Shown in pieces: positions 17,171 through 27,214 of a stretch of DNA of 64,000 nt. Both the position numbers and the translations under genes were made by a program. The first letter of the stretch is position 1. Each line of letters opens with the position of its first letter. Origin of the DNA: Phormidium sp. OSCR (GTDB lineage Bacteria; Cyanobacteriota; Cyanobacteriia; Cyanobacteriales; Geitlerinemataceae); assembly GCA_001314905.1 (NCBI GenBank), contig LJZT01000007.1, positions 17,453 to 81,452 of the forward strand, read 5' to 3'. Below the pieces are notes generated by a model. The model worked only from the letters and a program-made list of their open reading frames with translations. It was not told where the DNA came from and did no database searches.

Positions 17171-18406
17171 ATGGCAACGATTAACGAGAATTACCTAAAA
17201 CTGAAAGCGGGCTATTTATTCCCAGAAATTGCCCGTCGTGTGGCGGCGTTTACTGAGGCAAACCCCGATGCCCCGATTATTAAATTGGGCATTGGCGATG
17301 TCACGGAACCCCTGCCGAACGCCTGTTTAGAAGCCATGTCGAAGGCGGTAGCGGAAATGGGCGATCGCGCCACGTTCAAAGGCTATGGCCCCGAACAAGG
17401 CTATGGTTGGCTACGGGAGAAAATCGCCGCCCAAGATTTTCAAGCCCGCAATTGTGACATTGATGCGTCGGAAGTTTTTGTCTCCGATGGGGCAAAATGT
17501 GACACAGGAAATATCCTCGATATTTTTGGCAAAGATAATCGTATTGCTGTCACCGACCCCGTCTATCCCGTCTATGTGGATACCAACGTTATGGCCGGAC
17601 ATACCGGCCCCGCTAACGACGATGGGAAATATGAGGGCTTAGTCTATATGCCCATTTCAGCGGACAACAATTTTACCGCCGAAATTCCCTCGGAAAAAGT
17701 GGATTTGGTCTATCTTTGTTTCCCCAACAACCCCACCGGGGCAACGGCAACGAAAGAGCATTTAAAAGCCTGGGTCGATTACGCACGGGAACATCAAGCG
17801 ATTATCTTGTTTGATGCCGCTTATGAAGCCTTCATTACCGACCCCAGTTTGCCCCATTCTATCTATGAAATTGAAGGGGCTAAAGATTGCGCGATCGAGT
17901 TCCGGTCCTTCTCCAAAAATGCCGGGTTTACGGGGACTCGTTGCGCCTACACCGTGGTTCCCAAAACCCTAACGGCCAAAACATCTAGCGGGGAAACCGT
18001 GCAACTGCATCAACTCTGGAATCGTCGCCAATCTACTAAGTTCAACGGTGTTTCCTACATCGTGCAACGGGGGGCAGAAGCGGTCTATTCCGAGGCAGGA
18101 CAGGGGCAAATCAAGGCGTTAGTGGGCTTTTACTTGGAAAACGCTAAAATCATCTGCGATCGCCTCAGCAACGCCGGTTTAACGGTCTATGGTGGTGTGA
18201 ATGCACCCTATGTCTGGGTGAAAACCCCCAATGGCCTATCCAGTTGGGAGTTCTTCGATAAACTCCTGCAAACGGCCAATGTTGTGGGAACACCGGGTTC
18301 TGGCTTTGGGGCCGCCGGTGAAGGCTATTTCCGCATTTCGGCTTTTAACAGCCGCGTCAATGTCGAAGAAGCGATGACTCGTGTGACGCAAAACTTCAAG
18401 GTTTAA
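17171..18406 (+). CDS. dapL: LL-diaminopimelate aminotransferase
   Basis: A PLP aminotransferase that converts tetrahydrodipicolinate directly to LL-2,6-diaminopimelate, the lysine and peptidoglycan route used by cyanobacteria, plants and chlamydiae. It is 411 residues, the expected length. Motifs: [56 protein letters not shown] and the PLP-lysine region [18 protein letters not shown]. The C-terminal [20 protein letters not shown] carries the carboxylate-binding Arg. It is followed by a long terminator-like hairpin. Confidence 0.97.
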   Translation: MATINENYLKLKAGYLFPEIARRVAAFTEANPDAPIIKLGIGDVTEPLPNACLEAMSKAVAEMGDRATFKGYGPEQGYGWLREKIAAQDFQARNCDIDASEVFVSDGAKCDTGNILDIFGKDNRIAVTDPVYPVYVDTNVMAGHTGPANDDGKYEGLVYMPISADNNFTAEIPSEKVDLVYLCFPNNPTGATATKEHLKAWVDYAREHQAIILFDAAYEAFITDPSLPHSIYEIEGAKDCAIEFRSFSKNAGFTGTRCAYTVVPKTLTAKTSSGETVQLHQLWNRRQSTKFNGVSYIVQRGAEAVYSEAGQGQIKALVGFYLENAKIICDRLSNAGLTVYGGVNAPYVWVKTPNGLSSWEFFDKLLQTANVVGTPGSGFGAAGEGYFRISAFNSRVNVEEAMTRVTQNFKV

Positions 18407-18433
18407 CTGAAAGGTTTAACTGATTCGACTCCT

Positions 18434-18500
18434 AGCCGGGTTTCTCCATCATGGATCTTGCATTATGGCTCGATTGACTGATGTGGGAACCCGGCTTTTT
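18434..18500 (+). terminator. Terminator-like hairpin after dapL
   Basis: AGCCGGGTTTC (18434-18444) pairs with GAACCCGGCT (18487-18496), followed by TTTT. The intervening loop is about 42 nt, unusually long for an intrinsic terminator, so another regulatory RNA role is possible. Confidence 0.6.
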
Positions 18501-18609
18501 ACTGGGTTGCGGCCAGCGATGTAAAGTTTTGTCACAAAAAACGGCAATTTACGTAAAACTCGCCCCCTTAAACCGACAGACTAAGGACAGGGTTTTAAGC
18601 GAGTGATCC

Positions 18610-20031
18610 ATGGTTCCCACATCTCCTGCATCTGATCGAGTATCTCCCACCCCAGCTATTGCCGACGAGTGGATTTGTCCCGATATTCGTCCTTACTGGC
18701 AACTCGCCAAAGTAAAACAGGATAGCCGCGTTGTCTTGCGGTGTCCCCAATCGGGCGATCGCCACCTCTTCTCAGACGTCGAAGGCTATGCCCTACGCTA
18801 CTTCACGGGCAAATATAGCATCCGAAACATCCAAAACCGCTGTCAGGCTGAGTTCACCCTTGTGGATAGCCAACTGGTGGTACAGCTAATTCAAAAACTC
18901 ATCCGTAAAGGGATTCTCGCTCTCGATACCTTGCCAACCGAGAATCGCCCTCAACTCAAACCGGAGGTGCAATGGGTCAAAAATGCCGATGGTTACTGGA
19001 TTTTGCGTAACCGAGGCGATCGCACCTACCTACAAGTGGCCCCCAAAGACCAAGCGGCGATCGTCGCCTACCTCAACGGAGACAAACCCAACGTCTCCCC
19101 CGCCAAACTCCAGCAACTCCTACAACTGCTGGCCAGGACGGGAATGTTAGAGGGAACCACTCCCCCGAAACCGCCCAGGGGCAAGTTCAACCCCATGCAA
19201 CTGCTATTTTTCAAAGTTCCCCTGTTCAACCCCGATGCCTGGCTGAACCGACATATCAACAAACTACGCTGGATTTGGACCAAAGGAACGGCCTGGCTCC
19301 TCATCGCCTTTCTGGTGGCCTCCCTCATCGTCGGTATCTCTGAATCGGCCAATATGGCTCATTGGGGGATGCAACTGTGGAGTCAGCAGGGAGGACAGCT
19401 AATGATTCCTTTTGTCTTGTTGATTATGGCGGTCGTCTCCATTCACGAACTCGGCCATAGCTTCACCCTCAAACATTATGGTGGCATTGTTCCAGAAATT
19501 GGTCTGTTGTTCATGTGTCTCTTTCCCGCCGCCTATACCAATACCAGTGACTCCTATTGCTTATCCCGTTGGCAACGGATTCAGGTGGTCGGGGCCGGGG
19601 TTCTCACTCAACTCATTATCGCCGCGATCGCCCTCTGGTTATGGCAATTCGCCGTCGAAGGCAGTTGGTTGTCTACCAGTAGCTATCTGCTGATGATGGC
19701 GGCCCTGTTAACGGTGGCCCTTAACCTCAATCCTCTGGCCAAATTCGATGGGTATCACCTGGCTGTGGCGGTGACGGGAATTAACAATCTACGCAGCCGG
19801 TCTTTCACCTTTTATAAACGACTCTTGAGCGGCCAAACTCGCCGGGAACGACCCAGTGATGCCCGAGTGTTGGCCCTCTATGCTCCTCTGAGCCTACTTT
19901 ATATTTCGATGGTATTTGGCCTGTTGTTCTTGCGACTTGGGGACTGGACGCTGACGAACATTCCGGCGATCGCCCTGACGCTGATTACCCTCTGGGCGAT
20001 CTATTTTTTCCTAATGCCTGATCCAGCTTAA
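18610..20031 (+). CDS. M50-family membrane metalloprotease with N-terminal PqqD-like domains
   Basis: A 473-residue protein. The N-terminal ~190 residues contain two winged-helix units resembling PqqD-like peptide-binding domains (about 15-105 and 110-185). The rest has about six membrane segments and the site-2-protease zinc site: HELGH (about residue 280) and the second motif NLNPLAKFDGYH (about residue 380). Family knowledge: M50 proteins cleave substrates within the membrane. PqqD-like fusions usually accompany peptide-modification or export systems. No precursor peptide or HlyD partner is evident here. The arsenosugar radical SAM gene is its convergent neighbour, but I see no firm functional tie. 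Confidence 0.82.
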   Translation: MVPTSPASDRVSPTPAIADEWICPDIRPYWQLAKVKQDSRVVLRCPQSGDRHLFSDVEGYALRYFTGKYSIRNIQNRCQAEFTLVDSQLVVQLIQKLIRKGILALDTLPTENRPQLKPEVQWVKNADGYWILRNRGDRTYLQVAPKDQAAIVAYLNGDKPNVSPAKLQQLLQLLARTGMLEGTTPPKPPRGKFNPMQLLFFKVPLFNPDAWLNRHINKLRWIWTKGTAWLLIAFLVASLIVGISESANMAHWGMQLWSQQGGQLMIPFVLLIMAVVSIHELGHSFTLKHYGGIVPEIGLLFMCLFPAAYTNTSDSYCLSRWQRIQVVGAGVLTQLIIAAIALWLWQFAVEGSWLSTSSYLLMMAALLTVALNLNPLAKFDGYHLAVAVTGINNLRSRSFTFYKRLLSGQTRRERPSDARVLALYAPLSLLYISMVFGLLFLRLGDWTLTNIPAIALTLITLWAIYFFLMPDPA

Positions 20032-20100
20032 AGCCTTAATCTCTTAAGCAGATCGCAGTCTTGTTGCAACGAGATAAGCCGTCAAATTTTCAGCACTAGA

Positions 20101-20128
20101 AAGACTGGCCCCCTCGGGAGCCAGTCTT
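20101..20128. terminator. Hairpin between convergent M50 and arsS genes
   Basis: AAGACTGGC (20101-20109) and GCCAGTCTT (20120-20128) form a perfect 9-bp stem around a 10-nt loop. It sits in the 107-bp gap between two convergent stop codons and may serve both. T runs are weak on either side. Confidence 0.6.
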
Positions 20129-20138
20129 CTCAACAGGA

Positions 20139-21149
20139 TTAAGACTCCGTTAATGCACCACCACAACTCGAACCACATCCCGCCGTACAGCCATAACAAT
20201 AATCCCGAGTTTGAATCTGTTCAATGACATCCAAACTCCCCGCCTGCAACAACCGTCGTACCGTTAACCGTTCCCCCGTCGCCGCGACAGCGTCAACTCC
20301 CTCCATCTGGTTAAAATCACAATCATAGATATTCCCCAGATAATCGACCGAAAGCTGATTACGACACATCACCCCCGCCACTGTTGCCGAGTTAAAATTC
20401 GCTTCCAAAAAAGCTGTATAAGACTCATGTAGATGCTGACGTTGCAAAAACTGTTTAGTCCGTCCAATGGGTAAATTGGTAATCGTCAAAAGATTGTTAA
20501 ACTCAATGCCAAACTGTTCGCCCAAATGAGCCTTATAAGCGGCTTCTAATTTTTGCTGAGGGGGAGGAAGTCTAAACTCATCTTCAGACCAAGGCATCGG
20601 TGGATTATAGACTAAATCTAAGCTCAACTCTGGGTTGCGTCCATATCCCAATCGGTTGAGCCATTGCAGGGCGCGAATCGACTCATCAAACACGCCATTT
20701 CCGCGCATTTTATCGACATTATCTGCTAAGTAACAAGGAAGGGAGGCGACCACTCGAAGCTGATTTTGAGCGAAATACTCTGGCATATTTTCATAGCCAG
20801 GAACAAAGTAAATGGTCAAATTAGAGCGAACAATGACCTCTTTACCGTTGGCTTTTGCAGCTTCAACTAAGGGTTTAAACCCTTCGTGCATTTCCGGTGC
20901 TCCGCCGGTTAAATCTAAGGTTTCAATTTGGGGAAATTGCTCAATTAAGGTGACTAAATCTTGCCAAGTTGCTCGCGAAATCTCTTCGGTTCGCTTCGGG
21001 CCGGCTTCGACATGACAATGGCTACAGGCGAGATTGCAGCGTTTACCGAGATTTACCTGCAAGACTGAGATTTTTTGTTTGCTTAAGGGAGTGTCAAGTT
21101 TGTGATGAAATGGGGTAATGGTTTGAGAGCGAGTGGGAGTTTGTACCAT
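20139..21149 (-). CDS. arsS: Arsenosugar biosynthesis radical SAM protein ArsS
   Basis: A 336-residue radical SAM enzyme of the ArsS family, which transfers the 5'-deoxyadenosyl group to dimethylarsinous acid to build arsenosugars. The cluster motif CNLACSHC (CxxxCxxC) lies near residue 40, followed by DLTGGAPEM for SAM binding. The Cys-rich C-terminus (CYGCTAGCGSSCGGA) fits the second-cluster or substrate region of the family. I chose the ATG at 21149; a TTG three codons upstream is unlikely. It lies 94 bases downstream of arsM on the same strand, so the two form an arsenic methylation/arsenosugar operon. Confidence 0.9.
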   Translation of the reverse strand: MVQTPTRSQTITPFHHKLDTPLSKQKISVLQVNLGKRCNLACSHCHVEAGPKRTEEISRATWQDLVTLIEQFPQIETLDLTGGAPEMHEGFKPLVEAAKANGKEVIVRSNLTIYFVPGYENMPEYFAQNQLRVVASLPCYLADNVDKMRGNGVFDESIRALQWLNRLGYGRNPELSLDLVYNPPMPWSEDEFRLPPPQQKLEAAYKAHLGEQFGIEFNNLLTITNLPIGRTKQFLQRQHLHESYTAFLEANFNSATVAGVMCRNQLSVDYLGNIYDCDFNQMEGVDAVAATGERLTVRRLLQAGSLDVIEQIQTRDYCYGCTAGCGSSCGGALTES

Positions 21150-21243
21150 GAAGGGCAAAAGATATTAGTTTTTCAAGTTAGATGTTCAAACAGGGAAAAA
21201 TGGGTGAGTTACGGGAGTTCTCACCCTTAGGTTGACATCTAAA

Positions 21244-22248
21244 CTAGGAACAGCAAGATTGTTTAGGGGTAGATGAGGGGTCAGAGGATTGCGATCGCAC
21301 CCTTGACGGTTTAGCCGTCGCTTTGGCGGTTCCTTTATAGGCGCGAACTGTCAGCGATCGAAACTCAATTCCCTCGACCACTTGCCAAGGTTCTTCCTGA
21401 CGAGTAAGAACTTCAACATCACGAAATCCTACCTGCTCGAACTTTTTAGGAAACTCAGCTTCCTGGAATGCTCCAGCAATGCAACCACTCCACAAGTCGG
21501 GGTCATTGAGAATTGTATCGCTGGGGAACTGGTCACTGACAATATCGGAAATAACCGCTCGTCCACCGGGTTTGAGAACGCGGAAAATCTCTTGGAAAAG
21601 CTGCTGTTTGTCCCGAGGACGCACTAAGTTTAGGACACAGTTGGAGACTACCACATCAAGGCTATTGTCGGCGATGAGAGGCGTTTCTCGGCGGATGCGA
21701 TCGCAGGCTTGCTCAAACTCAGACAAGTCCTCTAAATTGTGAATCGGATGTTCACTCAGCCAATCCTGAACCTGCTGCATATCTAGGGCTAAATCTTGAA
21801 TTTTACCCTTGACAAATGACAGATTTTGATAGCCAATTTTCTCGGACATCTCATCTTGATACTTGCGAGCTAGGGCCAGCATCTTGTCATTGAAATCAAC
21901 CCCAATCACCGACCCGTTAGCACCAACTTTTTGCGAGAGGATGTAACAGATTTTTCCAGCCCCTGAACCTAAGTCTAAGACCGTTTCCCCAGCCTGGACA
22001 TACTGAGAGGGGTCGCCGCAACCATAGTCTTTCTGCAAAATTTCTTGGGGAATCAGCTTCAGATAGGTGGTGTCATACTCAGTGGGACAACATAAACTCG
22101 GCTGAACTTGGTCGGCTCCCGCTTGATAGCGCTCTAGCACCACCTGTTCGACATCATAGGTCTTAGAAGCCGTCTCGGAAGCGGTCTTAGAAGCTGTCTC
22201 AGAACGGTCTGGACGCAAGGTTGAGGGTGTGTTTGGGGTTTGAGTCAT
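21244..22248 (-). CDS. arsM: Arsenite methyltransferase of the arsenosugar pathway
   Basis: A 334-residue SAM-dependent methyltransferase. The ArsM cysteines are visible as SLCCPTEYD and YGCGDPSQY near the N-terminus. SAM motif I is TVLDLGSGAGKICYILS, and IADNSLDVVVSNCVLNL followed by EIFRVLKPGGRAVISDIV are the later motifs. The C-terminus ends in a KQSCCS tail, also cysteine-rich as in many ArsM proteins. ArsM methylates arsenite stepwise; with ArsS it makes arsenosugar precursors. I chose the ATG at 22248 because the 34 residues encoded upstream look non-coding. It is first in the arsM-arsS unit; no ArsR gene or As(III) permease lies nearby. Confidence 0.9.
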   Translation of the reverse strand: MTQTPNTPSTLRPDRSETASKTASETASKTYDVEQVVLERYQAGADQVQPSLCCPTEYDTTYLKLIPQEILQKDYGCGDPSQYVQAGETVLDLGSGAGKICYILSQKVGANGSVIGVDFNDKMLALARKYQDEMSEKIGYQNLSFVKGKIQDLALDMQQVQDWLSEHPIHNLEDLSEFEQACDRIRRETPLIADNSLDVVVSNCVLNLVRPRDKQQLFQEIFRVLKPGGRAVISDIVSDQFPSDTILNDPDLWSGCIAGAFQEAEFPKKFEQVGFRDVEVLTRQEEPWQVVEGIEFRSLTVRAYKGTAKATAKPSRVRSQSSDPSSTPKQSCCS

Positions 22249-22473
22249 AATCCAACAATCAGGTCTGTCTTTGTACTGTATCGCGATCGCCCCAAGATGT
22301 GATGACGGATAGGGTCTATCTTTGGGGGCCATCTTGGCATCTATCTTCACTACGTGGCTTCGCCAACATCGGATTTTCAGCGCTCATCACGAGTCGGTCA
22401 AGTCTGACTGAGCAGAGATCCCCCACGCCCTAAAATAGAATCAGCCTCACTGCTCACGTTCAAGTCCCTGGCC

Positions 22474-23193
22474 ATGCGTATTCTCCTCGTTGATGACGAA
22501 ATTGAACTAACCACTCCTCTCTCACGAGCCTTACAACGAGAAGGCTACGACATTGACGTGGCGTTCACGGGACGAGACGGCCTGAAGCTGGCGGCCCAAC
22601 ATCAGTATGATTTATTGGTCTTAGACTGGATGCTCCCCGAATCCTCCGGTTTAGAGGTTTGTCAGGAGCGGCGATCGCATGGAGACACCACCCCAGTCCT
22701 GTTCCTCACCGCCAAAGATACTCTCGATGACCGAGTTCTAGGACTCGACGCAGGGGCCGATGACTATCTCGTGAAACCCTTTGAACTGCGAGAACTCCTG
22801 GCTCGGGTGCGGGCCTTACTGCGGCGATCGCCCCATTGGGACGGCGATCAGGACCCGCTGCGCGACTCAACCTCAACCGCCCCAACCCCGACCAAACAAC
22901 GGTTACAGGTCGCCGATCTCACACTCGACCTCGACAACCAACTGGCCCATCGTCAGGAACGTACCATCGAGCTATCGAGTAAAGAACTACGGCTACTGGC
23001 CTATTTCATGAGCCATCCCGGACAACTCCTAACCCACCAACAAATCCACGATTATCTCTGGGATGGCGATCGTCCCCCCAGCAGCAACGTCCTGGCCGCC
23101 TCAATTCGTCTGCTACGCCGCAAACTCTCCATTTCCGGCGAACCTCCCCTGATTCACACCGTTTACGGCAAAGGCTATCGCTTCGGTGAATAG
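22474..23193 (+). CDS. OmpR/PhoB-family two-component response regulator
   Basis: A 239-residue regulator. The receiver domain (1-120) has the acidic pair DDE, phospho-acceptor Asp in LLVLDWMLPESSG (about residue 52), the Thr of LFLTAKD and the Lys of DYLVKPFE. A short low-complexity linker leads to a winged-helix DNA-binding domain (about 145-237) with ELSSKELRLLAYFM, and a recognition-helix region through HTVYGKGYRFG. The target genes are unknown. It resembles cyanobacterial manganese- and redox-type regulators only in a general way, so no symbol is given. The nearby histidine kinase gene is convergent, not in the same operon. Confidence 0.92.
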   Translation: MRILLVDDEIELTTPLSRALQREGYDIDVAFTGRDGLKLAAQHQYDLLVLDWMLPESSGLEVCQERRSHGDTTPVLFLTAKDTLDDRVLGLDAGADDYLVKPFELRELLARVRALLRRSPHWDGDQDPLRDSTSTAPTPTKQRLQVADLTLDLDNQLAHRQERTIELSSKELRLLAYFMSHPGQLLTHQQIHDYLWDGDRPPSSNVLAASIRLLRRKLSISGEPPLIHTVYGKGYRFGE

Positions 23194-23205
23194 TCCCCTA
23201 AGAGG

Positions 23206-23336
23206 GCCTCTTGCCTCTTGCCTTCCCCTCCACCGGAGGGGTGCCCGGAGGGCGGGGTGGGTTATGCCTCTTGCCTTCTTCCCCCTGTTCCGGTGTTCCC
23301 TGTTCCCTATTCCCTGTTCCGAAGTTCCCTACTCCC
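23206..23336. repeat. Composite repeat copy with two different heptamer types
   Basis: CTCTTGC heptamers at 23206-23222 precede the core at 23223-23265 (CCCCTCCaccGGAGGGG, then TGCCCGGAGGGC and GGGGTGGGTTAT). After the core the array begins again with CTCTTGC units and then switches to GTTCCCT units up to 23336. Two heptamer types in one copy argue for array replacement or recombination. It lies between convergent genes. Confidence 0.9.
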
Positions 23337-26300
23337 CTACAAATCCAAATCTGGCTGACGTAGAGGAATCTGCATAAAGAACTCCGTTCCCGTGCCTACT
23401 TCTGACTCACACCAAATCCGTCCCTGGTGTTTCTCAACAATGATTTGATAGCCAATCGAGAGACCTAACCCTGTTCCTTTACCAACGGACTTGGTGGTAA
23501 AGAAAGGATCAAACAGTTTCTCTAGCATTTCTGACTTAATCCCTGGTCCATTGTCGCGAATCCGAATTGTCACACGGTCAGGGGTGATACAGTTCTTCGC
23601 GCCGTTCGTTAAGCCACTACAAGTTTTCTCCGTACAAATGGTGATTGTGGGCGTCTCGGAAGACTGCGGACTACGCAATCCATAATCCTCGACAGCATCG
23701 ATCGCATTGGCGATGATGTTCATAAACACCTGATTGAGCAAGCCGGGGAAACAGTCCACCTTGGGCAAGTCCCCATAATACTTAATCACGCGAATCGGGG
23801 CCAGTTCTCCTTTACCCTTGAGGCGGTTATGGAGAATCAACAGGGTGCTTTCAATCCCCTCATGGATATCGACGGCCTTGACATCGGCCTCATCAAGCCG
23901 TGAGAAGTTCCGCAGTGAGACGACAATCTGACGGATACGCTCGGCCCCCATTTTCATCGAATCGATTAACTTGGGTAAGTCTTCTTCGAGAAATTCTAGG
24001 TCAATATCCTCGATTTCGTCCTCAATCTCCTCGGGAGGATTGGGAATATGGCGTTGATAGAGGTCAATCAACCCCAGTAAGTCTTCGACATAGGTACTGG
24101 CGTGGCTGATATTACCGGTAATGAAGTTCACGGGATTGTTGATTTCATGGGCAATCCCGGCCACCATCTGTCCTAAACTGGACATTTTCTCATGTTGGAT
24201 TAACTGGGCCTCGGTTTGCTTGAGATGTTCCATAGCCTCTTGCAGTTGACGGGCCTGGGTTTGGGCCGCCAGGGCCGCCGCGCAGGTTTTGGCGTAGAGT
24301 TCGGCCTGATCGATGGCGATCGCCAACTGATCGACCACCGCCTGCAACAGTTCCACCTCATTATCATTCCAAATGCGGCCACTGCCATGACTACAGGCGA
24401 TCGCCCCAAACTGTCCAGAGCGAGTTCCCAAGGGTAAAATCAACTGGGCCTTAACATCTAACGGTTCTAAAAAGGCTCGTGTCTCCTCATCGGCCTGATC
24501 GAGATTATTCAACTGCACCGTTTCCAATTGCCAAATTTTAGGAACGAGCCGTTCGGCCTGAGACATAAAGCTTTCGCCCAAAAAGCTGGGAATCTCTTTC
24601 GCACAAGCTTCATGAGTCACCGCTAAGGTCAGGGGAGACTCACCTTGTCCTGAACACCAGAGATAATAACAGCGGTCAATTTGCAGCAGACTACGAATTT
24701 CATGAACCGCCGTATCCAAGATTGTATCGAGATCGAGGGAATTGCGAATCTGCCCGGCCAGGCGAAACAGGAGGGACTTACGGCGATTGACGAGGGCCTC
24801 ACGCGCCCAGGAGCGATCGACTGACAAGCCGATGGTACTTGAGAGCCAATCTAAAACGCTGACAGCATCTTCAGTCCAGGGATGACAGCCACAAATCAAT
24901 AGCGCTCCTAATAGGCGTTCTTCGACAATGAGTGGATAGAGAACCAATCCCTGAATGTTCTGGTCTTTGGCCCATGCTGTTAGCTTCTGCACATCGAGAA
25001 TCGACGGATCGAAGCCTGCGTCTGGCCCAGTGGCGGCTACATCTGAGAGAATATCTTGGCCAATGCGATCGAGGCGATTATTGATATAGGGTTCGCGAGT
25101 ATCCGCCACCCAACCCAACAGAGATTCCTCTAAGACTGTTGTTGTGGGAAATAGATCCTCCGGGAGAGGATCTCCGGTGCGGTTGTGTTGCACCAATGTC
25201 AGAGGTTTTTCGCTGCAATCAAAGGTGGTTGTATCGGGGTCATCGGCTTGAACCAGCCAAATTCCTACGGTTTTCGCATGTAGATGGGTCAACAGGGCCT
25301 GAATGCTGCGATCGAGGCTTTCATCGAGGGTCTGACTTTGAGCCAGAGCGCTACTGACACAACCGACGAGAGTCGAGAGGTGGCTTTGCTCAAGCAAGAC
25401 CGTCTCATTTTTTTTGTATTGGGTGACATCCCGAAAATAAATCGATAGCCGTTGGGGTTCCGGGTGCAGCCGCACTTCGAGCCAGATTCCCAGAGGCTCG
25501 TAGTATTCCTCGAAATGGCGGCAGGTTTGGCTTTCAAAGGCGGCGTGACATTCTTGCGCGAAGACAGATTCAATCAAATCGGGGAAGGTTTCCCAGAGAT
25601 GGGTGTCTACGACCTCATTACGGCGGATATTCCAGAGTTTTTCGGCGCGGCGGTTGACGTAGAGAATGCGCCACTGGCGATCGACGGCGAAAAAGGCCTC
25701 GGTAATCGTCTCTAGGATGCTAAAGCGATTGGGGGTTTCATCCTGGGAAAAGCCAGAGATCTCATCGGGGGATGATCTGGCCGCTGTCTTGGCGGGGAGG
25801 GGTAAATGATAGGGATTTTTGGCTAGGGGAACTGCACCGAGATAATGCTGCTGGCTGCGGCTATCTTGCCAGGGAGAGCGTTGAAAATAGGTGCCAAAGT
25901 CCCGTAATGCTCGTAGCGATCGCGTCGCTTGGCGGCTGAGAGTCGCCAGAGCTTTGCGCTGAGTTAAGTCGAGCTGACGCGGTTTATAGTCCAGAACACA
26001 GAGGGTTCCCACGGTGGTTCCTTTGGGACTCACCAGGGGCATCCCACAATAGAAGCGATAGTGGGGATAACTGTCAATGAAGGGGCGATCGCTCAACTGA
26101 GGCTGTTGGCTTAAGTCTTCGATCACCGTCAGGCGATCGCGATCGAGGGTTATTTCACACAGATCGATGCAAAGGCCAAACTGCTCCGGCGCAATTCCCA
26201 ACGCCGCCTTAATCCAACAGCGATATTGGCCAGGGGCGGTTTCCCCTAACCCTTGGCCAGCAGTCGATCGCATCCCGTTGCTAAAGACGATCGCCGCAAC

Positions 26301-26435
26301 CGGAGCTTGGCAGATATAAGTGGCAAGTCGTGCGAGATCTTTGAACGCCTCATTGGGGTGTTCGTCAAACGCACAGGACGCTTCGGGCATGGCAACCTCT
26401 AACAATGCACGGGATGGATGGGGCTGAGCTAACAT
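23337..26435 (-). CDS. Multi-GAF/PAS sensor histidine kinase
   Basis: A 1032-residue cytosolic kinase. Order: GAF (about 30-180, ending [17 protein letters not shown]), PAS (about 245-345, [22 protein letters not shown]), two further GAF domains (about 370-550 and 565-730), then a coiled-coil linker. The HisKA domain has its phospho-acceptor His in [12 protein letters not shown]. The HATPase domain has N box [11 protein letters not shown]1 [11 protein letters not shown] box [11 protein letters not shown] and G2 GTGLGLSIG. There are no membrane segments. I chose the ATG at 26435 because GAGG lies about 9 bases upstream; the frame also offers TTG at 26456. The signal and partner are unknown. 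Confidence 0.93.
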   Translation of the reverse strand: MLAQPHPSRALLEVAMPEASCAFDEHPNEAFKDLARLATYICQAPVAAIVFSNGMRSTAGQGLGETAPGQYRCWIKAALGIAPEQFGLCIDLCEITLDRDRLTVIEDLSQQPQLSDRPFIDSYPHYRFYCGMPLVSPKGTTVGTLCVLDYKPRQLDLTQRKALATLSRQATRSLRALRDFGTYFQRSPWQDSRSQQHYLGAVPLAKNPYHLPLPAKTAARSSPDEISGFSQDETPNRFSILETITEAFFAVDRQWRILYVNRRAEKLWNIRRNEVVDTHLWETFPDLIESVFAQECHAAFESQTCRHFEEYYEPLGIWLEVRLHPEPQRLSIYFRDVTQYKKNETVLLEQSHLSTLVGCVSSALAQSQTLDESLDRSIQALLTHLHAKTVGIWLVQADDPDTTTFDCSEKPLTLVQHNRTGDPLPEDLFPTTTVLEESLLGWVADTREPYINNRLDRIGQDILSDVAATGPDAGFDPSILDVQKLTAWAKDQNIQGLVLYPLIVEERLLGALLICGCHPWTEDAVSVLDWLSSTIGLSVDRSWAREALVNRRKSLLFRLAGQIRNSLDLDTILDTAVHEIRSLLQIDRCYYLWCSGQGESPLTLAVTHEACAKEIPSFLGESFMSQAERLVPKIWQLETVQLNNLDQADEETRAFLEPLDVKAQLILPLGTRSGQFGAIACSHGSGRIWNDNEVELLQAVVDQLAIAIDQAELYAKTCAAALAAQTQARQLQEAMEHLKQTEAQLIQHEKMSSLGQMVAGIAHEINNPVNFITGNISHASTYVEDLLGLIDLYQRHIPNPPEEIEDEIEDIDLEFLEEDLPKLIDSMKMGAERIRQIVVSLRNFSRLDEADVKAVDIHEGIESTLLILHNRLKGKGELAPIRVIKYYGDLPKVDCFPGLLNQVFMNIIANAIDAVEDYGLRSPQSSETPTITICTEKTCSGLTNGAKNCITPDRVTIRIRDNGPGIKSEMLEKLFDPFFTTKSVGKGTGLGLSIGYQIIVEKHQGRIWCESEVGTGTEFFMQIPLRQPDLDL

Positions 26436-27214
26436 AACAGTTGCCTCGACTGACAAGTAGAGCCATCAGGGGGTTAATCACGTTGTCTAGCTGAACCTGA
26501 AACTCTCGTTGCAACTAAATTTCGTGAATGGGTGTCTCGAACGCTCATCAGCAGTAGATTGCGATCCTGTACCAGTTCAAGAGACGATGACGGGTTTGGC
26601 CCAGGGACACCCCTCAAACTCACCGATTGATCTACCTTTATCGTATCGAGGAACCCGGCCTTGGTCGCCCTACCTCTCTAGTTTACCTGATTGTCTTTAG
26701 ATTTCCTAAAGATTTAATGAAATGCAAGAGTTGCTTTTTCGGTCAATTCTTGCTTGGCGCTTCCCACAAATGACCGTAGGATTACTTACTCAGAACTCCG
26801 ACTCTAATACCATTTTTCGAAATCAGTTGCTATACATTAACGCCGGGGGAGGGCCAACAGCCGTCCCCTCTTGGGAGGGGTTAGGGGTGGGTTCCCCTAC
26901 AGAACTCTATAGCACGACAGCCAAGAAAATTGGTATAAACTCCGACTCTGAACTCAAAGTATTAAAAAAAATTAAAATTGAGAACCTTAGCTCAAGTCCA
27001 GCCGAGACGAAAAGAGATCTCAAGTTTTAAAAAGCTTTTCACTGAGGCGGCTCAAAAATTGTTACCATGGCCACATAAACTGTTAAACCCTAGCCGATCG
27101 CACCTCCATCCCGACTCCGATTGAGGAGATAGGTGTCCCCCGTACCATCCTTAAATTCGCTGCAATCAGGACTTGCGATCGCCGCAACTGGGACGTCCCT
27201 CTTGAGAGAACGCC
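26436..27214. other. Intergenic region without a supported gene; holds a small repeat element
   Basis: 779 bp between the divergent histidine kinase and CheY-like genes. Open frames here are short and lack recognisable domains. The notable content is a 132-bp element with inverted ends and a 12-bp flanking direct repeat (26794-26949), which itself contains one copy of the GC-rich core. The last 120 bases carry a GCGATCGC-like site and the leader of the response regulator gene. Confidence 0.6.
26794..26949. mobile_element. MITE-like element with 12-bp flanking direct repeat
   Basis: AACTCCGACTCT occurs at 26794-26805 and again exactly at 26938-26949. The 132 bp between begin AATACCATTTTTC and end GAAAATTGGTATA. 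These termini are inverted with about 11 of 13 matches. Inside, 26864-26893 is a copy of the GC-rich core (CCCCTCTTGGGAGGGG then GGGGTGGGTT). No coding capacity is present. The termini and flanks look like a non-autonomous element and its target duplication, although 12 bp is longer than the duplications of most families. Confidence 0.5.

Noticed and set aside
22474..26435. Cognate two-component pair of the OmpR-type regulator and the multi-GAF kinase
   Set aside because: The genes are convergent and separated by a repeat, so adjacency alone does not support pairing.
26509..26700. 63-codon plus-strand frame upstream of the CheY-like gene
   Set aside because: No domain or Shine-Dalgarno; it lies in the leader region of the divergent histidine kinase gene.
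26722..27030. 102-codon plus-strand frame
   Set aside because: It crosses the MITE-like element and the GC-rich core, so the open frame is not evidence of a gene.
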